A stretch of DNA of 64,000 bases from Candidatus Gastranaerophilales bacterium (GTDB lineage Bacteria > Cyanobacteriota > Vampirovibrionia > Gastranaerophilales > Gastranaerophilaceae): positions 52,663 through 116,662 of the forward strand of contig CALUPY010000004.1 in NCBI GenBank assembly GCA_944322755.1, in the 5' to 3' direction. Numbering within the stretch: position 1 is the first letter of the stretch; each line of letters begins with the position of its first letter. The notes beneath the pieces are model-generated. The model was not told the DNA's origin, did no database searches, and worked only from the letters and a program-made list of their open reading frames with translations. The position numbers were made by a program, and so were the translations under genes. This document shows positions 35,325 through 44,260 of this stretch, piece after piece.

Positions 35325-37718
35325 AGAAGTATCGGTTTTAAATACTTCAACAAATTTTCGTTTTCCTGTGTTATAAACCTCTATTTTGTAAGAAATACCG
35401 TCAGATACAATTTCAATTGCATTATTTACATCCGTACGGTAAAATTGTAATCCGTTATCAATCAGCGCGGATAGTGTTTGTCTTGATGGATGACCGTATG
35501 TATTTCTGCCTGTTGAAATTATGGCAGTATCAAAATTTTTGCTTTGGAACATTTTTGTGCTGACTGTGTTTAATGCACCATGGTGTCCGGTTTTTATGAC
35601 TTCAATATCTTGAGGCAAAAATGTTTTGATTTCTTCAAAACTTTCTATTCCGCCGTCAGCCATAAACAGCATATCAAAATCTCTGTAAGTTAAAAGTACA
35701 ATTGTAGATGTATCATTTGACGGATTTTTTCCGTTCTCCAGGTCAGGTACAAATGTCTTTAAGGAAAGTCCGTTTTCTTTATAGATTAGTTGATTGTTTT
35801 TCGCAGTAGAAACCGGAATCCTTTTCTTATCTATGTAATTTAGAACCTTTCTTTCTGTTTCTGTGCCCTTTTTATAGCTGCTCACTATGACTTTATCGAC
35901 TTTGGCGCTTTCCATTATATCAATGCTGCCTCCTATGTGGTCTGCATCATAATGAGATAAAACAAGGTAGTCAATTTTATCAATGGCTTTATTTTTGAGA
36001 TATTTTGCCACAACAGCTTCGGAGATAGAAAAGCCTCCGTCTTTAATGGAACCGCGTGCTGTGTCTATCATAATGTATTTGTTTTTGGGTGTTTTTATGA
36101 GAAAGCAGTCCGCATTACCAACTGAAAATACAACAATTTTGCATTTTTTATCAGGGATTTTTATAAACGAGAATGCAAATAAAATTGTGCAAATAATAAG
36201 TGCTGTAAGAGTTTTTTTGTTTTTAAATCCTGTTCTGATAGCAAATCCTATTGCCGTAAGTATGAAAAAATAAAGTACACACTGAATAATTGAAGGATTT
36301 GGCACAATGACAAGCGAGTTTGGCAAAGACGAGAAATAGTCTGATATATTTATTAGTAATGTAACCACCGGATTCAATAGAAAGTCAAATATCATACATA
36401 CCCTGGAGGCGATGAATGGCAGCATAGCAAGTGTGGAGCCGAGAAAACCTAAAAAGCTTATTATAACTATGAGAGGGCTTATTAAGAAATTGGCTGCCAC
36501 TGAATAAGTTGCGAATGTATTAAAGTAGTACATTTGAACAGGTGCTGCCCAAAACTGTGCAACTACCGGAATAAGTATAGAACCTGCAAGAAAATCGAGA
36601 AAACGGTTTTTGATTTTTTCCAAAACAGGTGGGCAGTAAAACATAAGTGCAAAAGTCACAATAAATGATAATTGAAAGCCTATATCAGTAATCATAGCCG
36701 GATTGTATACGAGAAGCGCCATTGCAACAAAGAAAATAAGAGAAAAAGAGTCCGCATCTCTGTCAAAAAACTTTCCGAGAAGTACTAATTCTATCATTAG
36801 CGCTGCTCTTAACACTGATGGGCCTAATCCTGTCATCAATGTGTATGCCGCAACAAGAATTGCACCGAAAATTAATATGAATCGGTAATTTATGCGTAAT
36901 CTGACTGCTATAAAATACCACATACCGAAAATAATAGAAACATTCATACCTGAAGCCGCAAGAATATGCAGCAAGCCTGAGTTTATAAAGGAATTGCGAA
37001 TACTGTCGGGAGGATTTATCGCATCATCTCCGAATACAATACCTCCAAGAACTTCAAGGTTTGGGCTCTTTAAGTATTTTTTGTGAATATTTAAAATATC
37101 CATCCTTTTATTATTGAGCTTTTGCAAAAATTTCCATCCCGGACCTTCAGGAGGAGAAATTATAGACCAGCTTCCATCTTTAACATAAAAGACTGTAAAT
37201 GTTCTGTGATTTTTTAAATAGTTTCTGTAATCAAACTGAGACGGGTTTTGAGCTTCGGGAGGAATGGTTAAAAAACCGTAGAGTTCTACTTTATCTCCTA
37301 TTTTTATTTTTGAAAAATTTTCTTTCTGACCATAAATCGTTACTATTGAGCGGGCTTTTAGATTCTCGAGCTTTTTGTTATTGAAATTACCTTCTTGCGG
37401 GGCAAAATAGAATTTTGTTTTATCATCAGAGTTTGTCGTCGGAATAGACAAGACTATTCCGGTTAAAGAAATTTTGTTTTGGGCATACCTGCACAAATCA
37501 TCACAGTCTTTTATTTGAAAATTGCAGTTTATGATGGCAAAAATAAAAAATAAATATGCAAAAAATGCCCGATGCGGGTGGATAAAATTTTTGAACAGCA
37601 TTATACCGAGTGCTAAAAGCGAAATTGATGCAAAAAATACAACATGTCCTGTAAAAAAAGAAATCACTCCCAGAATATAAAAAGAAGCTAACAGTATAGT
37701 AAGCGTAGTTCTTTGCAC
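35319..37718 (-). CDS. comEC: ComEC/Rec2 DNA-uptake channel protein
   Basis: A 799-residue membrane protein with the full ComEC plan: N-terminal helices and the periplasmic OB-like DUF4131 domain (about residues 20-190), the central competence domain with many helices (GLLHILAASGMNVSI is its signature), and a C-terminal MBL domain (LVLSHYDADHIGGS, residues about 565-580). It passes one strand of incoming DNA into the cytoplasm during transformation. Translation probably begins at GTG with GGAGAA upstream. The gene is intact, so natural competence is possible, although no pilus or ComEA gene lies in this window. Confidence 0.93.
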   Translation of the reverse strand: MQRTTLTILLASFYILGVISFFTGHVVFFASISLLALGIMLFKNFIHPHRAFFAYLFFIFAIINCNFQIKDCDDLCRYAQNKISLTGIVLSIPTTNSDDKTKFYFAPQEGNFNNKKLENLKARSIVTIYGQKENFSKIKIGDKVELYGFLTIPPEAQNPSQFDYRNYLKNHRTFTVFYVKDGSWSIISPPEGPGWKFLQKLNNKRMDILNIHKKYLKSPNLEVLGGIVFGDDAINPPDSIRNSFINSGLLHILAASGMNVSIIFGMWYFIAVRLRINYRFILIFGAILVAAYTLMTGLGPSVLRAALMIELVLLGKFFDRDADSFSLIFFVAMALLVYNPAMITDIGFQLSFIVTFALMFYCPPVLEKIKNRFLDFLAGSILIPVVAQFWAAPVQMYYFNTFATYSVAANFLISPLIVIISFLGFLGSTLAMLPFIASRVCMIFDFLLNPVVTLLINISDYFSSLPNSLVIVPNPSIIQCVLYFFILTAIGFAIRTGFKNKKTLTALIICTILFAFSFIKIPDKKCKIVVFSVGNADCFLIKTPKNKYIMIDTARGSIKDGGFSISEAVVAKYLKNKAIDKIDYLVLSHYDADHIGGSIDIMESAKVDKVIVSSYKKGTETERKVLNYIDKKRIPVSTAKNNQLIYKENGLSLKTFVPDLENGKNPSNDTSTIVLLTYRDFDMLFMADGGIESFEEIKTFLPQDIEVIKTGHHGALNTVSTKMFQSKNFDTAIISTGRNTYGHPSRQTLSALIDNGLQFYRTDVNNAIEIVSDGISYKIEVYNTGKRKFVEVFKTDTSL

Positions 37719-37756
37719 GATTTCTCCAGTTTCTGTTATACATTAAAGATTAACAC

Positions 37757-37786
37757 AAAAAAGACCGGAAAATATATCCGATCTTT
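37757..37786 (-). terminator. Terminator after the single-helix coiled-coil gene
   Basis: On the minus strand AAAGATCGG and CCGGTCTTT (one G-T pair) enclose a nine-base loop and are followed by a T-run. It lies 28 bases past the stop of the gene at 37814-38329. Confidence 0.7.
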
Positions 37787-37813
37787 AATCTTTTTCATAC
37801 AGTATAATTTCTT

Positions 37814-38329
37814 TTATTCTTCTTCCGGTTTTGCTTCTTCACCGGCAGAGAGAACTTCATGATATGCATCGATTGCTTCCTGATTGGCAGCATTCACTGT
37901 TTCATGAGTTTTTACCAGTTCCTGAAGACGTTCTATCTCTGCAGCCTGGGCATCTATAATACGAGCGTCTTTTTCCAGAACTGCTTTAGCTTCTTTTAAA
38001 GCGGGCTCTGCCATTGCTGCTATCACTGCATTTCTTTTGTTAAGAGCTGCTTCTATTTTCTTTTCTTCTTTGTGTTCTTTAAATTTTGAAACACCGATTG
38101 ATGTTAATTTAGCAGCTGCGCCGATACCTGCAGCTACGCTAAGTCCAAGCAGACCAGCTTTTACCGGTTTTGCTTTTATGAATTGAACAGTATCTTTGGT
38201 AAGACCTTTTAAATATTCACCGGCAATGATTGTGCCTAGTCCTAGGTTTTTATAAGCTTTTCCGGCTTTAGTTTTTATTGTGTTAAAACCTTTTGCAAAA
38301 CTTTCTTTAATACCTTGTACTGATGCCAT
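37814..38329 (-). CDS. Single-helix coiled-coil protein, unknown
   Basis: A 171-residue protein. The N-terminal ~50 residues are basic and amphipathic, a Gly/Ala-rich hydrophobic helix follows (about residues 56-76), then a basic stretch and a long Ala/Glu coiled coil ending in an acidic tail (AGEEAKPEEE). The layout is reminiscent of small inner-membrane scaffold proteins, but no family is recognised. GAGG precedes the ATG. A terminator-like hairpin lies 125 bases upstream of its start, which could form part of its leader. Confidence 0.62.
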   Translation of the reverse strand: MASVQGIKESFAKGFNTIKTKAGKAYKNLGLGTIIAGEYLKGLTKDTVQFIKAKPVKAGLLGLSVAAGIGAAAKLTSIGVSKFKEHKEEKKIEAALNKRNAVIAAMAEPALKEAKAVLEKDARIIDAQAAEIERLQELVKTHETVNAANQEAIDAYHEVLSAGEEAKPEEE

Positions 38330-38732
38330 GATTTACCTCACACTTCCATACAATATTTATAACATTTTAAAACAAAAATATTTGATAGTATATGAAGAAA
38401 AATTTGAAAATTGTTACAAAAATAAATAACAATTAATTTTTCTTTTTATTTGCAAAAAAAAGCCCCGATTCATTTCGGAGCAATACTTTAATAGGAAGGG
38501 AAGGTTAGGAAGTTAGGTAGGTTAGTTAGTGTGAAAGTCTCATGTTATTTTATGTATATTGTGTTTATTTTATGTTTGTTATCTCTTACATATATATAAA
38601 GTATATATTACTGTTAAAATTGCTTTGGTCCTGTATTTTCTTTACATTTGTTTACAAAAACAGTTTTTTAAATATAAATTCAGCAAAAAGAAAAATTGTG
38701 GTATTTTAAATAAACAGTGATGGAACAGAACA
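38330..38732. other. Intergenic region with a minus-strand terminator and a purine-rich repeat tract
   Basis: No gene is seen in these ~400 bases. On the minus strand, GCTCCGA (complement of 38475-38481), a six-base loop and TCGGGGC (complement of 38462-38468) followed by eight Ts (38454-38461) form a strong terminator with one G-T pair. Next to it lies a purine-rich tract (38491-38528) with repeated GGTTAG/GTTAGG units. The rest is AT-rich. Confidence 0.5.
38454..38481 (-). terminator. Minus-strand terminator upstream of the 37814-38329 gene
   Basis: A 7-bp stem (38462-38468 and 38475-38481) with a T8 tail on the minus strand. The only minus-strand gene nearby starts downstream of it, so it either ends a short transcript or acts inside that gene's leader. 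Confidence 0.6.
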
Positions 38733-39695
38733 ATGAATATAACCAGGCTTAAAAATATAGTGTGTGACTCCAGAACAATAGTGCCGGCGGCTTTTGTTCT
38801 GTCTGGTGCTGCAAAAATATATTCTGATTATAAAATAGCCAAACCTGAAAAAAAGAAATCCATATTTATTAAAGATGCTACTATTCTTGGCGGTTCAGCG
38901 CTTGCCTCTCTGGGTATGTTTTATCTTATAAAGAAAACACCCGGTTATGAGATTATTAATAATATTTCAAAACTAACCGGCCGTGGTATTGAAAAACTCA
39001 AAAATACAGAAGTAATAAAAAATAAACTTCTGCCGAAAATTTCTTTTCTTTATAAACCTGTCACTGTAACCGGTTCTGCCGTGAAATATTCGCTTAATTC
39101 AATAGAAAGGGCCTTAAAAGATTGTATAGGGGCCTCGTTATTGACATTAGCTGCTTTTGGTGGTGCACTAGGTGCAAATGAAGTATTAACAAAACTGATT
39201 TTCCGTAAACATAAAAACGTGAGTAATTCTGAAAAATCGGCAATTACAACAGAACAATTGAAAAAAATAGCAGAAAATGAAGAAAAAAGAGTCGCAAGGT
39301 ATATGAAATTTGTCGATGAAAGAATTGCCAAGGATAGCGCCAATAACGCGTTTTCTATTATCATAAAAGATATTCCGACGCTGAAAATGCTGGATAAACC
39401 GCTGGTTGCTCTTGCTGGATTTGATATTGTTAAAGAAAAAACAATGGAGGACAAATTTAAAAAGACGACCCATGATTTAATCGCAAATACCCTTATTCCT
39501 ACGTTTGTCATTTCAATTGTGACGGCAATAACACAAAACATGCACAATTTTATAAGAGTGCCTCTTGTTATATTGTCTGCAGTGGGTGGAGCATTTGCGG
39601 GAAAGCATGTCGGAGAGGATATAAACACAAAATTTCAGGAATGTATTGATTATGAAAAAATGTTAAAAAATTGGCATGGGCTAAAACTGTGGTAA
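38733..39695 (+). CDS. Polytopic membrane protein of a lineage-specific family (related to the protein at 9443-10198)
   Basis: A 320-residue protein with several Ala/Gly-rich hydrophobic segments (about residues 14-28, 50-66, 135-152, 250-270 and 275-295) separated by Lys/Glu-rich stretches. The pattern ANTLIPTFVISIV, then a second Gly/Ala helix ending AGKHVGEDINTK, resembles the corresponding region of the 251-residue protein at 9443-10198. No catalytic motif. It is followed after 51 bases by the small STAS-like gene and rsmI in the same direction. Confidence 0.6.
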   Translation: MNITRLKNIVCDSRTIVPAAFVLSGAAKIYSDYKIAKPEKKKSIFIKDATILGGSALASLGMFYLIKKTPGYEIINNISKLTGRGIEKLKNTEVIKNKLLPKISFLYKPVTVTGSAVKYSLNSIERALKDCIGASLLTLAAFGGALGANEVLTKLIFRKHKNVSNSEKSAITTEQLKKIAENEEKRVARYMKFVDERIAKDSANNAFSIIIKDIPTLKMLDKPLVALAGFDIVKEKTMEDKFKKTTHDLIANTLIPTFVISIVTAITQNMHNFIRVPLVILSAVGGAFAGKHVGEDINTKFQECIDYEKMLKNWHGLKLW

Positions 39696-39746
39696 TATTT
39701 GCATATAAGCCTTCGGGTAAATGCAAAATATTTTCAGGTTGAGTAC

Positions 39747-40049
39747 ATGACGCATAAAATTTATTTAGAAGATTTATTTAAAGAAAAAAACGCACTAAGA
39801 AGAATTTCGGTAGACTCTGACGAAGAGTTGGAACTGGATTTTTCTAATATAAAAGAACTCAGGCTGCCAGAAATACAAAAACTTCTTGCTTTGCATAAAC
39901 TGGCTATCTTTAACGAGCTTCATCTGCAAGCAGCGCATATTGCACCTTCTATACAGCTTTTGCTCGAGCAGACCGGATTGTATAAAACGCTAAATACAAT
40001 GAACCTTGCTTGTTCCAACAATATAAAAAAACGGATGGTACCGGATTAA
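39747..40049 (+). CDS. STAS-like small protein
   Basis: About 100 residues from the ATG at 39747, preceded by AGGTTGAG; an upstream TTG would add 16 unlikely residues. The order of beta strand (ELELDFSNI), helix with Leu/Ile heptads (LRLPEIQKLLALHKLA), strand (FNELHLQAAHI), and final helix ending LLEQTGLYKTL is that of STAS/anti-anti-sigma folds, but the phosphorylatable Ser is not obvious. Its stop overlaps the rsmI ATG (TAATG), so it is coupled to rsmI. Assignment is tentative. Confidence 0.55.
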   Translation: MTHKIYLEDLFKEKNALRRISVDSDEELELDFSNIKELRLPEIQKLLALHKLAIFNELHLQAAHIAPSIQLLLEQTGLYKTLNTMNLACSNNIKKRMVPD

Positions 40050-40870
40050 TGGGTGAATTATTTATAGTTGCTACTCCAATTGGGAACAAAGACGATATCA
40101 GTTTAAGAGCGCTTGAAATATTAAACACTGCAGATATTATTGCCTGTGAAGATTCCAGGGTTAGTAAAAAACTGCTGGATTCTTATAGTATTTCCTCCAA
40201 GCTTTTGAGCTATCATAAATTTAATGAAAAACAACGCTGTGAAGAGCTTATACAGGCATTGGAAGACGGAAAACGTATAGCTCTGATTTCAGACGCGGGA
40301 ATGCCCTGTATATCAGACCCGGGCCGTATACTTGTGCAGGAAGTAAAAGCAGCACTGCCTTCAACAAAAATCTCTTGTATCCCGGGGGCCAGCGCAGTGA
40401 CTACTTTTCTTGCTCTCGTGCCGCGCAAGAGTGAAGAATTTGCTTTTATCGGATTTTTGCCGCGTGTAAAAAATCAACAGGAAAAGCTTCTTGTAAAATA
40501 CAAATTTGTTGATACGGTGTTTTTTGAATCCGCTAACAGGCTTATTGAAACACTTGAGAACATTAAACTTATTAGAGGGACAGACTGTAGAGTTGCGATT
40601 GGCCGTGAATTGACAAAATTGTATGAAGAAGTAAAAACAGGTTCGCCGGATGAAATTATAAATTATTTTAACAATCATACACTCAAAGGAGAAATTGTCG
40701 CTATGATTTATGCAGAGGATGAAGAGCAGACAGATGAGTCTGAAATCCTCGAAAAAATCAAGATTTTGCAGGAATTAAATTATTCAGCTAAAGAAATATC
40801 CAGAATTTTGAGTTCATTGTATCCTGTTAACAAAAACACAGTCTATAAACTTTCATTGAAAAATTTTTAA
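40049..40870 (+). CDS. rsmI: 16S rRNA (cytidine-2'-O)-methyltransferase RsmI
   Basis: About 273 residues from the ATG at 40049. It methylates the ribose of C1402 in the decoding centre of 16S rRNA. Typical stretches are LFIVATPIGNKDDISLRALE, ACEDSRVSKKLL, LISDAGMPCISDPG and FFESANRL, all of the tetrapyrrole-methylase-like fold. An in-frame start at 40010 would run through the preceding gene and is not preferred. The end nearly meets the convergent cyclase gene. Confidence 0.94.
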   Translation: MGELFIVATPIGNKDDISLRALEILNTADIIACEDSRVSKKLLDSYSISSKLLSYHKFNEKQRCEELIQALEDGKRIALISDAGMPCISDPGRILVQEVKAALPSTKISCIPGASAVTTFLALVPRKSEEFAFIGFLPRVKNQQEKLLVKYKFVDTVFFESANRLIETLENIKLIRGTDCRVAIGRELTKLYEEVKTGSPDEIINYFNNHTLKGEIVAMIYAEDEEQTDESEILEKIKILQELNYSAKEISRILSSLYPVNKNTVYKLSLKNF

Positions 40871-40871
40871 A

Positions 40872-42479
40872 TTAGTCGTAAACACCGTTAGGTAGTAATA
40901 CGCAGCCTTCCGGAGTGTACTGGCATACGCAGTTTTTGCCGTTATTTTTTGCGTTATACAATGCAACGTCCGCAAGCTCAATCAATGTCTGTTCATCAAG
41001 TGCACAGGACGGGTATTCTGCCATACCGACACTGACTGTCGGGCAGATTAGTGCATCTTTTACCGTAATCTTTATTTCACTTATATTCTTTCTCAGTCTT
41101 TCTGCAATAATTCTTGCGTCCTGACCGTTTGTTTCAGGAAGGATTACCGTGAATTCTTCACCGCCGTATCTTGAGGCAATATCTATCTTTCTAACGGTTG
41201 TTGAAATACAGTTTGCTATTTCCCTTAGTACCTGGTCGCCTACCGGGTGACCGTATGTATCGTTTATGGATTTGAAATTGTCAATATCCATCATCAGAAG
41301 AGTGACTTCATGATTGTATCTTGCAGAACGTTTTAGTTCGTTTTCGAGCAGTGTATAAAAATGTCTATATATGTATAGCTTTGTCAGACCGTCTTTTGTC
41401 GCAAGTTCATAGAGTTTTGCGTTGTCTATGGCTATAGCTGCCTGGTTTGCAAGTGCTTCAATAAATTCAAGATCCTGTTTGTTAAATAATTTTCCGTTTA
41501 ACTTGTTGGTAATATTGATAACACCAATAGGCTCGCCTTTCGCAATCAACGGTACACAAAGCAGCGATGATACATTCAAATCACTTCCGTTATCCAAAAA
41601 TCTGGGGTCATTTTTACCGAGGTTTGATATTATTGATTTTTTCTCGACAAAGACTGTTCCCGCAATACCTTCTCCGACTTTAATCTTCGAGCATTCAACC
41701 ATTCCGTTATTGATTTCAGTTTCGAGATTTTTATCGGCAAGACCGTATACCACTTTTGTCTGAAGCACGTTTTCTGTGTAATTATAGAGCATCAATGACC
41801 CTTTTTCTGCGTCAATGGTTTCTAATGCTTTATTCAAAATAACGCGTAAAAGTCTTTTCAGGTCATCAATGAAGTTTACGGCCTGTGAAATGTTGTACAA
41901 AATAGAAATATTATGCAACGATTTTTGCAGCTTTTTCAGGTCGTTTTCCTGTTCCCGTCTTTTTATGTATTTAATCAGGATAGGCTGTATGTAGTTAAAT
42001 ACTTTTTCTAGATACTGAATTTCTTCATCGGTGAATTTTTCATTATTTGCCTTAGAGCCTATTGAACAGATAAAGTAGGCTATCCCATCCTTCTGAAAAA
42101 GTTTAAAATAAGAGCTTTTCAGGTTATGCAGAGAATACTTATCCCAGAAAGATTTGTAAATAGGGTCGCCGTTGTCTGTTGAAACCTTTATAAAATCATT
42201 TTTGTTAAGAACTTCCCAGAAGCCTTCATCTCCGTTTTCGAATTGTATAATATCTCTGTTTTCGTCATGATGATTGGCTACCATATAATATACTCTGTTG
42301 TGGTTAACAAAGAAATGTATATTGGTCAATCCGAGAGTATCTATAATAAAATCTGTAATTTTATCTACAAGATCTTCAAGCGATTCTGCCTGAGTGGCTA
42401 TTATACTCAGTTCGAAAAGATTGTTCAGGTCATAAAAATTTTTTTGTAACGCGGTTAATTTTTCTGAAATATTTTCCAT
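40872..42479 (-). CDS. GAF-GGDEF diguanylate cyclase
   Basis: A 535-residue cytoplasmic protein. The N-terminal ~170 residues look like a degenerate GAF domain; a short coiled coil leads to a second, clearer GAF domain (about residues 195-355, ending NQAAIAIDNAKLYELA); the GGDEF domain follows. Its active site reads GGEEF in RYGGEEF, and RKID five residues before it fits the RxxD inhibitory site for c-di-GMP feedback. It should make c-di-GMP from two GTP, under ligand or redox control of the GAF domains. With the PilZ protein at the left edge and the motor genes it suggests c-di-GMP control of surface life. Confidence 0.93.
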   Translation of the reverse strand: MENISEKLTALQKNFYDLNNLFELSIIATQAESLEDLVDKITDFIIDTLGLTNIHFFVNHNRVYYMVANHHDENRDIIQFENGDEGFWEVLNKNDFIKVSTDNGDPIYKSFWDKYSLHNLKSSYFKLFQKDGIAYFICSIGSKANNEKFTDEEIQYLEKVFNYIQPILIKYIKRREQENDLKKLQKSLHNISILYNISQAVNFIDDLKRLLRVILNKALETIDAEKGSLMLYNYTENVLQTKVVYGLADKNLETEINNGMVECSKIKVGEGIAGTVFVEKKSIISNLGKNDPRFLDNGSDLNVSSLLCVPLIAKGEPIGVINITNKLNGKLFNKQDLEFIEALANQAAIAIDNAKLYELATKDGLTKLYIYRHFYTLLENELKRSARYNHEVTLLMMDIDNFKSINDTYGHPVGDQVLREIANCISTTVRKIDIASRYGGEEFTVILPETNGQDARIIAERLRKNISEIKITVKDALICPTVSVGMAEYPSCALDEQTLIELADVALYNAKNNGKNCVCQYTPEGCVLLPNGVYD

Positions 42480-42533
42480 GGTACCTATTTTAGACTAAGT
42501 CCGTCAATAATTCAAATATTAATATTCTATCTC

Positions 42534-43643
42534 TCACATTTTCGGACATAGTTCCAATAATATATCCGGCAACAATAATTGTACATGCATAATTTCAAAT
42601 TCGCATGCTTCATTTATATTATTTATATCAAAGCCCGAAATCCATTGCAATGCATTTTTATCTCCGATTGCTTTGGGTGCGGTGTAAAGATAGATTTTAT
42701 CAACAAGTTTATCCTTGACAAATTGACCGCATAAATCCCCGCCTGCTTCAATGAGAATACTGTATATGCCTTTTTCGAATAACTTTTCGGTTAGGCTGCA
42801 CAAATCAATTTTTCCTGATTTAAGCGGGCAGAAGATAAATTCTACATTTTTCGGGTATTTTTCGGTCAGCGTTTTGTTTATGTTTTCAGAAGCTGCAATA
42901 AAAACCCTTACCCCGTCATCATTATAGACTTTTGCGTCAGGCGGGGTTTTGAGTTTTGAATCGATAATTATTCTTACAGGGCTTCTTCCGTTCTTCATTC
43001 TTACTGTCAGCGACGGGTTATCGAGGAGAACTGTGTTGGAACCTGTTAGAATTGCATCGTATTTGTTTCTTAGTTTTTGTACTGAATTTCTGGCTTTTTC
43101 AGAGGTTATCCATTTTGAAGATTTTGTTTTTGTTGCAATTTTCCCGTCAAGAGTTATAGCAGATTTTATTGCAATAAACGGCTGATTTTTTTCTTTGTTC
43201 TTAAAAAAGATTTCATTTAATTTTTTGCAATTATCTTCAAGTACACCTGTAATGACTTCTATACCTGCATTTTGGAGTTTCTTGATACCGGTGCCTGCCA
43301 CAATCGGGTTTGGGTCTACAGTCCCTGCAACAACCCGTTTTATGCCTTTTGATATTATTAAATCAGCACAGGGCGGTGTTTTTCCGTAATGAGAACAGGG
43401 CTCTAAATTCACAATAATAGTACCATACTTAGCCTTGTCCCCTGCCATTTTTAGCGCATTGACTTCCGCATGCGCCTGCCCGTATTTCTCATGTCTTCCC
43501 AGAGCGCAAATTTCTCCATTTTTGTCCAGAACAACAGCACCTACCAGCGGATTGGGGGACACGTTACCTTCGGACTTTTTGGCAAGAGAAATACATTTTT
43601 TCATATATTTCTCATAAATTTTTATATCATTCTGTTTTTTCAT
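42534..43643 (-). CDS. ribD: Bifunctional riboflavin deaminase/reductase RibD
   Basis: A 369-residue fusion. The N-terminal deaminase has the zinc site HAEVNA and EPCSHYGKTPPC; the C-terminal reductase (from about residue 150) has AITLDGKIATKTKSSKWIT and a late EAGGDLCGQF. The enzyme performs two steps of flavin synthesis: deamination and side-chain reduction of the pyrimidine intermediate. Overlap of 4 bp with the upstream unknown gene puts it in a purB-unknown-ribD operon. No FMN riboswitch is present at this location. Confidence 0.94.
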   Translation of the reverse strand: MKKQNDIKIYEKYMKKCISLAKKSEGNVSPNPLVGAVVLDKNGEICALGRHEKYGQAHAEVNALKMAGDKAKYGTIIVNLEPCSHYGKTPPCADLIISKGIKRVVAGTVDPNPIVAGTGIKKLQNAGIEVITGVLEDNCKKLNEIFFKNKEKNQPFIAIKSAITLDGKIATKTKSSKWITSEKARNSVQKLRNKYDAILTGSNTVLLDNPSLTVRMKNGRSPVRIIIDSKLKTPPDAKVYNDDGVRVFIAASENINKTLTEKYPKNVEFIFCPLKSGKIDLCSLTEKLFEKGIYSILIEAGGDLCGQFVKDKLVDKIYLYTAPKAIGDKNALQWISGFDINNINEACEFEIMHVQLLLPDILLELCPKM

Positions 43644-44251
43644 TTTACTTTATTAAAAAACTGCTCTGTAATTATTTGGGAGTATTTGTCACTGTCATTT
43701 GCTGCGAGAAGAATTTTGTTTTTTGTTTCTTTACCTTCTTTGAATTCTGCAACAGCAATCATCCCTTGAATTTTTCCAATCGGAAGATTTACAACATCTG
43801 CCTCAAATCTTGCATAAGGTACAGTCTGACCGAATGCTGAAAAGCTGCCTTTTTTAGTTATTTTGAGGTTTTCAAGTCTTATAAACTGGTACCCGAATTT
43901 GTCATTAATATCAGTTAACTTTTTAGAAAGTGTATCATTAGTGAAATCTTTTTTTGTGACCAATGTTTTTTTCCCTGGGTTCAGAACTATAAGTTTTTGT
44001 TCAGAAGCTTTATGCTCAGCAAGAACTGCTTTAAATCCCATAATATTCGCTGTTTTATCAATTTCATATTCATCAGATATGCTGCTAAAATCAGCAACGT
44101 CTTTGCTTTTTTCAACTAAAGTTTCCTGAGAGGGTTTTTCAAATAGTGCAGGAAGCTTGTCCTTTACAAAATCCCAGCCTCCGATAGCTTTAAAGCCGAT
44201 GATTGCAAGTATGATGATAATAATTCCGATGATATTTTTTAAACAGCCCAT
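43640..44251 (-). CDS. Single-span membrane-anchored protein, unknown
   Basis: A 203-residue protein. A strongly hydrophobic start (LKNIIGIIIIILAIIGF) acts as a signal anchor with a short Met-Gly-Cys N-terminus; the remainder is a soluble, Lys/Asp-rich domain with alternating beta strands (IVLNPGKKTLVTKKDF, ENLKITKKGSF). No family is recognised. AAGAGG precedes the ATG. It lies between purB and ribD on the same strand with very short spacing, so the three are transcribed together, though a functional link is not evident. Confidence 0.72.
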   Translation of the reverse strand: MGCLKNIIGIIIIILAIIGFKAIGGWDFVKDKLPALFEKPSQETLVEKSKDVADFSSISDEYEIDKTANIMGFKAVLAEHKASEQKLIVLNPGKKTLVTKKDFTNDTLSKKLTDINDKFGYQFIRLENLKITKKGSFSAFGQTVPYARFEADVVNLPIGKIQGMIAVAEFKEGKETKNKILLAANDSDKYSQIITEQFFNKVK

Positions 44252-44260
44252 GATAACCTC

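Noticed and set aside
43600..43700. FMN riboswitch before ribD
   Set aside because: ribD overlaps the upstream gene, leaving no space for a leader.
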